Source of the DNA: Pterois miles
Lineage: Eukaryota; Chordata; Actinopteri; Perciformes; Scorpaenidae
Direction of reading: 5' to 3'
DNA: 64,000 bases
Assembly: GCA_947000775.1 (NCBI GenBank)
Contig: CAMQGK010000048.1
Span: forward strand, 2,872,501-2,936,500
Shown here in pieces: positions 12,001 to 18,855 of this stretch (the stretch's first letter is position 1; every line of letters starts with the position of its first letter). Under the pieces are notes generated by a model that did not search any database, had not been told where the DNA came from, and saw only the letters and a list, made by a program, of their open reading frames with translations. The position numbers and the translations under genes were made by a program.

Positions 12001-12314
12001 TACGTTTTCCCTGTACCGGTCTGCCCATAGGCAAAAATGGTCCCGTTGAAGCCAAATAGAACTGAATCCACCAAAGGCCTGAAGGTTTCATCATACAGAT
12101 CTATTTGTTTGGAGTTCCAGTCATAGACTGAATCAAAAGTGAAGACTTTAGGGAGTTCATTGGCTGAGGCCTCCCTGGGGTTCCTGACGATAATCTGGCC
12201 CAATTTCACATCGACAGACACCACCCTTTCAAACTTGGCTGCCTGCTCTTTTTCATTCATAGGACGACAACGGACCACCACCTTGACCGACTCAGAGCTC
12301 TTGCTCTTGGACAT
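2913..12314 (-). CDS. kif3b: Kinesin-like protein KIF3B (kinesin-2 motor subunit), 8 coding exons
   Basis: Kinesin-2 motor subunit that in the known family pairs with KIF3A and KAP3 for plus-end transport, including intraflagellar transport. Coding exons, in order: 12314-10911, 10722-10621, 8494-8372, 7275-7157, 6484-6368, 4784-4679, 3396-3191, 3018-2913. All junctions are GT-AG and the frame is kept, giving 760 residues (human about 747). The motor domain has P-loop GQTGTGKT at residues 97-104, switch I SSRSH at 213-217 and switch II DLAGSE at 246-251. Next come a basic stretch (about 372-385) and an acidic stretch (about 393-412), the charged linker typical of KIF3B, then a long coiled coil (about 412-600) and a Ser/Pro-rich tail ending RGLVPK. 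The ATG at 12314 was chosen because MSKSKSSESVKVVVRCRP matches the family N-terminus; an upstream in-frame ATG at 12341 lacks that similarity. KIF3B is preferred to KIF3A or KIF3C from the linker and tail. Confidence 0.97.
3191..3396 (-). CDS. kif3b: kif3b coding exon 7 (residues 658-726)
   Basis: 206 nt, acceptor CTCCCAG, donor GTAAGG. It encodes AENIMMLDLDLPTKTTKEY, then APKVAAALENALRDEDEIQV and DASGF, matching the KIF3B globular tail. Confidence 0.95.
3483..3821 (-). mobile_element. tRNA-derived SINE in kif3b intron
   Basis: Read on the minus strand, a tRNA-like head starts at 3821, with an A-box-like TAGCTCAGTCTGTAGGG (3811-3795) and a B-box GGTTCAAGTCC (67 bases at 3767-3757). The body ends in the CATTGTGGGACTAATAAAGG tail and a (CTT)n tract at 3507-3483. 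The same tail recurs near 5168, 22261 and 59720, so these are relatives. No clear target duplication was found. Confidence 0.8.
3848..4320 (+). repeat. Dispersed repeat, copy A (partner at 53224-53760)
   Basis: Shares ordered blocks with 53224-53760: AGTTTGGC[GA]TTTTGGC, GCCATCTTG, GATCCCCTGCT, AAATGG-ACCATAATT, GAACATC-TGCTGTA and GATTGAGACCATAAACT. Similarity is moderate, so both are old. It lies in the kif3b intron between 4678 and 3397. Confidence 0.65.
4679..4784 (-). CDS. kif3b: kif3b coding exon 6 (residues 622-657)
   Basis: 106 nt, acceptor GCTTCAG, donor GTAAGC. It encodes DHQMMSRPLSAVGYRRPLSH and continues to RPETRFK. The junction with exon 5 yields two Asp residues where human has a single Asn. 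Confidence 0.94.
4845..5222. repeat. Old repeat fragments in kif3b intron
   Basis: TGATGCACCAATCTGACTTT near 4849 resembles the end of a hAT-type fish repeat. At 5170-5222 TTTCCCTCCGGGGATTAATA followed by CATCTTATCTTATCTTA is the 3' tail of a SINE/LINE family seen elsewhere in the window. Confidence 0.5.
5324..5701. mobile_element. hAT-like MITE, 378 bp, with TIRs and 8-bp target duplication
   Basis: The element begins TAGGGCTGGGTAT and ends ATACCCAGCCCCT, a 12-13 bp terminal inverted repeat. It is flanked by ATGGTCAT (5316-5323) and ATGCTCAT (5702-5709), a 7/8 matching 8-bp duplication as expected of hAT transposition. There is no transposase frame. It sits in the kif3b intron between 6367 and 4785. 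Confidence 0.75.
6368..6484 (-). CDS. kif3b: kif3b coding exon 5 (residues 583-622)
   Basis: 117 nt, acceptor TTTCAG, donor GTAAGT. It encodes HLIIENFIPLEEK through DEEDEYWKMKPITRIE, the conserved end of the coiled coil. It is too short and too split to show up as a long open frame. Confidence 0.95.
6934..7079. mobile_element. Short piggyBac-like MITE copy in kif3b intron
   Basis: Left end TTCAAAGATAGCTCGG and right end CCCACTTCAAAAAATCAG...CTATCCCTTTAA form imperfect terminal inverted repeats bounded by TTAA-like tetramers. The left arm GTGGGGTTGTATGAAGTACTT also appears in the longer copy at 16833. It is internally deleted (146 bp) and starts 78 bp from the splice donor at 7156. Confidence 0.7.
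7157..7275 (-). CDS. kif3b: kif3b coding exon 4 (residues 544-583)
   Basis: 119 nt from acceptor CCTCTAG to donor GTATGG. It starts LFAKLQAVKAEIHD and ends in a split Lys codon (AA|G) completed by the next exon, which restores KHLIIENF as in the family. Confidence 0.95.
8372..8494 (-). CDS. kif3b: kif3b coding exon 3 (residues 503-543)
   Basis: 123 nt, phase 0/0, acceptor TTTCCAG, donor GTAGCG. It encodes coiled coil beginning KRREREMQQQ and ending TKKLKK. Confidence 0.96.
8685..9130 (-). mobile_element. Internally deleted copy of a ~1-kb dispersed element (partner at 48440-49480)
   Basis: The reverse complement of 9000-9125 matches about 48455-48600 (AGGGTT-TCTGACCC, TTTTGTCAATT, AATCCCTGGTCA). 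The reverse complement of 8685-8840 matches about 49350-49465 (GTCAATGCGGGTT, ACCCTTTCA-ACACACA). The middle of the longer copy is replaced here by unrelated sequence or is lost. It lies in the long kif3b intron. Confidence 0.65.
8880..8985. repeat. AT-rich hAT-type repeat fragment
   Basis: Contains alternating TATTGTGATATTGCG words ending TATTGTCACACCCCTAGT, a form common at the ends of fish hAT MITEs. No second end is recognisable. Confidence 0.4.
9306..9420 (-). repeat. 3' end fragment of a non-LTR element
   Basis: On the minus strand the words TGCTTTGGCAACACATGTC and GTCATGCCAATAAAGC are a familiar 3' end of fish non-LTR repeats. It is truncated, with no coding part. Confidence 0.45.
9470..9670 (+). 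mobile_element. tRNA-related SINE, truncated, with internal 12-bp expansion
   Basis: Same family as 55323-55617: GCCTCACAGGAAGAGGGTCGC, a decayed B-box at 9511-9524, TTTGCATGTTCTCCCCATG and CACAGTCCAAAGACA. The stretch 9587-9640 holds about five tandem copies of GGGTTTTCTCCG, where the other copy has one or two. Located in the kif3b intron 10620-8495. Confidence 0.7.
10621..10722 (-). CDS. kif3b: kif3b coding exon 2 (residues 469-502)
   Basis: 102 nt between an ATCCAG acceptor and a GTATAA donor, phase 0 at both ends. It encodes EMESKLLVGGKNIVDHTNEQ onward, a coiled-coil segment nearly identical to mammalian KIF3B. Confidence 0.95.
10911..12314 (-). CDS. kif3b: kif3b coding exon 1 (residues 1-468: motor domain, linker, start of coiled coil)
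   Basis: A single 1404-nt exon encodes the whole motor domain and the charged linker. It ends GTGAAG|GTAAGC in phase 0. Confidence 0.97.
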
Positions 12315-12422
12315 GTTGCAGAGCGGCTGAACAACCCGCACGGTTTGGCACTTTGTAAGCTCCGTCCTCCAAGTGCAGCTTCAGGAACAGTTCAGCAGTA
12401 CATGCACCCACATCAGAAACTG
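12315..12422 (-). other. kif3b: kif3b 5' UTR part of the first coding exon
   Basis: On the minus strand a pyrimidine-rich acceptor ending TTCCCCAG lies just before 12422, and 108 bases of untranslated sequence lead to the ATG at 12314. This implies at least one non-coding exon further upstream. A donor-like CCACCG|GTAACT at about 13204 is one candidate for its end, but I cannot fix exon 1. Confidence 0.6.
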
Positions 12423-13221
12423 CTGGGGAAGACACAATCAGTGATTAGTACCAACCTGCAGTGTTGAATGGTGACTCACTTGAAGGTTAATGCATCACAC
12501 ACTGTTACATACAAACTGGAAGACTCATGTAAGCTCAGTGTAATACACAGCTACTGACAGACTAGCTAGCTAGCCTGACACCTGTACTGCTGTTATTTCT
12601 TCCTTCGTCTTGACAACTTCTTGTTCGTAGAAACATAAACGTTAGATTTCTCCTGATGTAAACAAAAAAAAAAAAAACACACCACAACACGCCCGACAGC
12701 TGACTAGGTTAAATATGGGTGGTCCAAATGAATAACCTCTTCATAACCGTTAAAATATCCGTTACCCGTTTAGCTAACTAACGTTAACTAAATGTAGCCT
12801 GTTAACCGGCAACTATAAACTTCTTGGTCAACTCCGATGGTCGGCGTTGGACCTCCAGGCTGTGAGCACTCTCATAGCATGCTGCTAAACGGTGGTTTTA
12901 CACTGCTCAATGAATGCTAGCAGTGATTAGTCAGATTAGCAGGTCAGCTAACCAACGTTAGCTTACACAAAAATGCAACCCATGACGAGACCGCAAGACC
13001 GGCCTGGCAACAACAAACACACTGGTAACCTGAGCCACAAGTCCGGTAGCGTTAGCATTACCTGGCTAACGGTAGAATCCAAGCTATAACTCAATGCAAC
13101 ATATCACCATAAAAGAATACAAACCGCATTAGATACACGACACCCTTGTAATGCAAACACAGCTTTCCAATGGGCACACAGAAATGTCGTTAAAGGTTTA
13201 GTTACCGGTGGCGCCCGTTAG
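12423..13221. promoter_or_regulatory. kif3b upstream region (probable promoter and first non-coding exon)
   Basis: No coding sequence. Contains repeated GTTAGC/AACGTTA words and a poly(A) tract at 12663-12677. It lies between the first detectable kif3b splice acceptor (12422) and the CCAAT-bearing minisatellite, so the transcription start and exon 1 are inferred to be here or within the array. No TATA box is assigned. Confidence 0.45.
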
Positions 13222-13511
13222 CTAATCCACAACTCCCAGTCAGCCGTCAGCCAATCCACAACTCCCAGTCAGCCGTCAGCCAATCCACAACTCCCAGTCA
13301 GCCGTCAGCCAATCCACAACTCCCAGTCAGCCGTTAGCCAATCCACAACTCCCAGTCAGCCGTCAGCCAATCCACAACTCCCAGTCAGCCGTCGGCCAAT
13401 CCACAACTCCCAGTCAGCCGTCGGCCAATCCACAACTCCCAGTCAGCCGTTAGCCAATCCACAACTCCCAGTCAGCCGTCAGCCAATCCACAACTCCCAG
13501 TCACCCGTTGG
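13222..13511. repeat. 29-bp minisatellite, about 10 copies, in the kif3b promoter region
   Basis: About ten near-perfect tandem 29-bp units (starts near 13222, 13251, 13280, and so on). A divergent partial unit (CACCCGTTGGCCGATGCAC) follows. Each unit contains CCAATCC, CACAACTCCCAG and CAGCCGT; variants differ mainly at GTCAG/GTTAG/GTCGG. It occupies much of the gap between pofut1 and kif3b. Confidence 0.95.
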
Positions 13512-13840
13512 CCGATGCACATCCCCGCATCGCTCCGGGTTACAGAGTTGCCAGACTCAAGCAGTGCATCCCCCCAAAGGCGCGAGTGTGAAAGCCCATT
13601 AACTCATGTAATTAGAGTGATTTTGCGTCAGCATGTATATTACAGGTAAGCATACAAAAAACGCCAAGCTTCAGCTGTGAACAACAAGGTATATAAACCC
13701 AAATACATGCATCATGAAGGAAACAAATGCAAGGCATCACGGCTTATCTGGCAACCAAGCTAGCCCACCGTAGCTTAGTGTGTCAGCTGATTCACAGCTG
13801 AGCTGCCAGTGAGGGAGGTAAACAGACTGACTGCTGGTTC
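13512..13840. other. Intergenic DNA between pofut1 3' end and kif3b array
   Basis: CpG-containing near 13515-13590, then ordinary sequence with TAGCTTAGTGTG and CAGCTGATTCACAGCTGAGCT words. No gene or clear repeat was seen. Confidence 0.4.
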
Positions 13841-14680
13841 TTTAAAAATGAGCATATCACTTTATTGGTGAAAAACATTATAGAAAACATTCGACTTGAA
13901 AATCACTGCATTCACACAGAGGAACACAATTAGCTCGCCACACATCCCCACTTTATTCAATTCAACCTGTGCAAATCAACTCATTTGTCTCCCCAAAACA
14001 TTTGTTCACATTCACTGAATAACAATACTGTCCCCACAACATTCAGTACATCCCACCAGTTTTTGGCCCTGGTAAATTGAGAGGTGGAAAGACTGTCTCC
14101 CTTTTCCTCCCTATAATTAGTATGTACAGAAGGATCAGTTACTATGCTCTCCTTGGAATGGAGGGCAGAGAGGAAAGGAAAGAGCAAGCTGGAAAAGACA
14201 TGGAGGGATGGAAAGGCGGGGAGAGAAAGAGAAGAGGCAAACGAGGGAGGGAGAACAGGATCGCTGGCACTCCAGTTTTTTTCAGGGTTCACTGAGGTCA
14301 TCGAGGAAATGCTCAGGAAACAGAGTTTTTCCCTGGTGGAAAGGAAAACTGGCTTCAGTATAGTGAATGCAAGCAGGTAGAAGCCAAATCTTGAGCAGGA
14401 TTATACAAATATTGGCTTATCAAGCAGGGAACAGACAAAAAGTGTTGGTAGCAGCAGTGCCCATGTCATAACACTTCTCTAACATTACACTACTGACCTG
14501 CTGCATCATGTTTTATAAACCACTCCTCCTTTCTCATAGATTAAAACACATTCTAAAATAGGACCGGCCATCATGAACCATCATGTCACATAAATATTGT
14601 CTGCCTTCGACATGCTCCCTGTCTCCTCATGACAGTCCTCCAGCGTTAGCATCCAGGAGACAGCCATGTGACCCTTGTGC
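13841..14680 (-). other. pofut1: pofut1 3' UTR
   Basis: Minus-strand sequence following the pofut1 stop. AATAAA signals at 13957-13952 and 13866-13861 are good candidates for the poly(A) site, giving a 3' UTR of roughly 0.7-0.85 kb. A purine-rich plus-strand tract (14155-14265) produces spurious open frames. Confidence 0.65.
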
Positions 14681-14875
14681 TCAGAGTTCTTCTTTGTGAT
14701 TTAATTTCCCAGGCTTGTCCATGCCAAAAAAGGAGGATGGAAGGCCATGGACGTCTCGCTCTCTCTTCACAAAGGCGGAAAAGGAGGAGACACAGTTGCC
14801 GATGAAGTGGTCAGCTCGGCCTAAGATGTACAAGTCCATTTGGGCTGAGTCCGGCTGAAGACTCACCACTTTCAC
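14681..14875 (-). CDS. pofut1: pofut1 last coding exon (residues 332-395 and stop)
   Basis: 195 nt, acceptor CGTTTCAG. It encodes VKVVSLQPDSAQMDLYILGR, ADHFIGNCVSSFSAFVKRER and SSFFGMDKPGKLNHKEEL, then TGA at 14683-14681. Confidence 0.96.
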   Translation of the reverse strand: MKVVSLQPDSAQMDLYILGRADHFIGNCVSSFSAFVKRERDVHGLPSSFFGMDKPGKLNHKEEL

Positions 14876-17800
14876 CTGAAACGTGAGAATGAAATACAGA
14901 TATGACATAAAGTGGAGACATAGAGTGTTATTCTTTATTTCTTCTATATTTTTTATATTTAGTGTGATTTATTTAGTGTTATTTATTTAGACCCCCAGCT
15001 AATTGTTGGTCAGGTGTATTATATAGTATTATACAGTATTACATTATGTTATATTGTGTATTGTTGCATATATTGTATTTATATTATTATACCACATATC
15101 TATATATCTATATCTACCTATATTATATTATAGATATCATACATACATACATATCATGTTATGTTATACAACATTACATTATATACTATATCATTATATC
15201 ATATCATTATTTTATTATTATAGTGTATAATGTTTAATTTTCTTAGAATTAGATTATAATAAGATTCTCAGTATATACTTCACACTTTAGTACATCTATC
15301 TAAACAAATGGGGCCAAATTTAAAGCAGAAGTTATTGATGACACATGTGAATGCATCACAGAGGCTTTACGAACTCACCTTGCCCTTGAAGAGCTTTTCA
15401 ACTTCCTTGCTGTGAGATTCTGAGTCGGTGGCGATGTAGACAGAGTGGGCGGAGGTCTTCTTCACCCACAGCTTGACAGCCCTGCGGATCTCTGCCAGGT
15501 CAGGAAGGCACATGGTCATGGTGAGAGGCAGGGCGGTCTGACGGTTGTAGCCCACACACTGAGGAGAGGCCATGAAGTGAGGCCCTGCTTCGCCACTCTT
15601 CAGCATTTTGCAGGCATTTTGCTGTAAGGGTGGATTAGCAAAAATACTTAGATGTGCCTTGATTTGTGGTTCCCAAACCTCTTCTGCAGGGGCCCCCCAA
15701 TTGTAGATACAAATATTTTCAGAGCCTGATATATCTTCTCTGAGTCACAGATCTCCATTAAAACACATCAACGAGCCTCTCTGTGGTACTGACATGTTCC
15801 TTATTACCATGAACACACACACTGTAGTTAATACTAATACTCACTAGAGCATCAAATGTGGATTAATCTGCCACTGAAAAAAGTCCCAAACAAATGGACT
15901 ATTTCCTCCTCTTTGAATAACGTTAGATAAAAACTAGTGACCAGCTTTTTCAGGAAAATGACTTTCCTAAAATGAAACTATTTAAATGTTTGTGTGAGGT
16001 GCTTTTAAAGATTTACGTCTTCATTAGGAACCAATGAGCTTGAAGGTGAACGCTACAGACAGTGGAGGGAAGTCATATCAAGTATTGAGACATGGACTAA
16101 CACATTCTTGGTTTAGATTTTTTCACTGGATTTGCTGACAATAAAAAGACAGAATATCACCAACCTTATCCTTTAGAAGATCTTCTTTTAGGTCGGCACT
16201 GAGTGCAGATAGAATAGTAGAGTATACTTCCTAACCACAAATTTTCAACTGCAAGCATCACAGGTAAACTTCAAGAGGGCTGGTGTTATTTTTTTGCAAA
16301 GGTTTAAGATCTGATAAAGGTCAATTTGCCATAATGCATGCTTCACTTTATGAAGTAGATATTACTAGACACAACCGGTTAGCTCCTTTATAGGTAGGAT
16401 TTGTAGAATTTGTTAATATGCAGGTCTACAGCTGAGTGACAGCTGATTTTGTTTTCTGGTGAAAACATAAATGTGATATCTACAGTATCGATCTATGAAC
16501 AGACATGTGATCGTCTGAATGTGAGCATACAGTATGAGTGTGAAAACGAAACACAGAAGACAGCCATTATGTGTCCAAACCCTAACCCATAAGTTGTGAT
16601 GAATATCTCACCCAGTCAATGCCAATCCTCAAGTGAATGCCAACGTATGGCCTGGTCAGCAGGCTAGCAATGCGGTTTTCTCCGTCCTTGACCATCTTGT
16701 CTGACCACACCACATAGCGCTGCAGGCCCACATGCTCCTCTATCACTGGGAACTGGGCAGGAGCACCAGGCAGTGCCAGGACAGGGTGCTCAGAGGGATG
16801 GAACCTATTCAAACATGAGGAGAATCTGCCTGTTCAAGGGATGGTTCAGATTTTTTGAAGTGGGGCTGTATGAGGTACTTACCCATAGTCAGTGTATTAC
16901 CTACATTAGATGGAGTTTGGAGAAACAGACAGGAGCAAAGCAATGTACTGCTGTGGACGGAGCAGGCAGCAAAACATGTTTTACACACCTTAAAAATCTA
17001 CATCAGTTTAAATGTCCTTTACTTTGCTGTCAGACAGCTGTGAAAATATTGTAAACATAATGTACACTTAAACTGATTTAGATTTGTTTAGGTGTCTAAA
17101 ATCTGTTGGCTGCTGCCCCTGTCCACAGCAGTACATTGCCTTGCTCCCATGCTGGTACTCCGTCCAAACTCTAACTACAATATAGTATATATAATATGAA
17201 TACACTATAGAATATGGATAAATACAAACCCACTTCAAAAAAATCCAAACTATCCCTGTAACAATGTCAGAGGAGGCACTAACTGAGACTAATAGATCAG
17301 TGGAAACTGGAAACCTCAGAAAACTCAGTCAATGAGTTAAAGCCAGTGATATTCCTAATGAAGACCAAGTATTCTTTATGTTTTGTGTCATTTTTGATAA
17401 TGCTAAATGTGTCTACAGTACAGTGGGGGTGCTCAAACTCACTTCTTCATCCACTGAGATTGGTGGTGGGCACTAAAAGAAATACCACCAAACAAGACAG
17501 ATGTGTCGAAGTCCACACCGACATAGTCCCAGAATGGACCAAATGGGTTCCCATCCTGAAAATAAAATCAGAATCATCCGTCCATATCAGAGCAATGAAA
17601 CTGTTCACAGCAGCATCATAGTGAAGAGCCTGGGTCTATGGCCACCAGAGGGCAGCATTTCAGCTTCACCAATGAATCCTAACTGCATCTGCTGTCAGAT
17701 GATTACGGTAATTCTTTAATTCTTCCCTCTCACCTTCATTTACTATTTCAGATCTTGCCGGAAGCAGATATTATACATAAAAGTACAATTTGAAAAGCAG

Positions 17801-18797
17801 CAACCAATATAGTCAGATAATCATAGCTCACTGTGGTAGCTTGACACTCATGGATCAAATACTTGTACTCCACGGCGCTCTCACCTTCATGGGGCAGGAT
17901 TTCTTGTCTGCACTCCGCTGTGCAGCAGTCTCAAAGCAGTAGGCTCTCCTTTGTTTTGAGGGCCAGTATTTGGGAGCCAACTTCTCCATGAAGTCCTCCA
18001 AACTGACCACACGGTGGTACGCAGACAAGGCCTCCAGCTGGAAGAACTCACTGTAGGGAACGTGGACCTGAACACAACAGAAAAAAAGAGTACAGCGGGT
18101 CAGTCCAATTCAGATTCAAAGGTATAAGGCTGGTGATACTCAGATTATTTGTTACTGTCAACACCAGACCAGAGCCAACAATCTGTTAGTAGTCTGGGCT
18201 CTCAGCCCCAAACCCGTTAATTCTGACTGAAGTCTTCAGTTACGAATAGATTTTCAGTGCATTTCTTGGGGACTATTCAGACTTCAGGCAGTACAGCCCT
18301 GTTTCAGAAACTCTGAGCCTCAACCTGAACTCTGAGTTGACTAATCCTGAGGTGGAAAATTCAGAAAAGCTGATCAGAGTCACTTCAATCGACTCTGAGT
18401 AGGTTGAACCTGAACATAAAAAGCCCTAATCAAGTGGCCGAAATGGGTTTTCTCAGTAGGGTGGCTGGCCTCTCCACTTAGGGATAAGGTGAGAAGCTGT
18501 CATCCGTGAAGTACTCGGAGTAGAGCCACTGTTTCTTCTGTGTTGAAAGGATCCAGTTGAGGTGGTTCGGGCATCTGGTAAGGATGCCTCCTGGGCGTTT
18601 ACTTAGGGGGGTATTCCAGGGTGGAATTCAGCTGTGGAGGAGACCCTGTGGACGACCCAGGACATTTTAAATGGAGAGTTTATTATCTTGACAGTGGACT
18701 GAGACAAAACACAGGACCCCCAGACAGAGCTGGTTAATGTGGCCCGGGAAAGGGAAGTTTGGGGTCCCCTGCTAGATCTGTTACCCACAAGACCAGA

Positions 18798-18855
<58 letters not shown>

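Noticed and set aside
13222..13511. CRISPR-like array
   Set aside because: Units are contiguous 29-bp tandem copies with no variable spacers, in a vertebrate genome.
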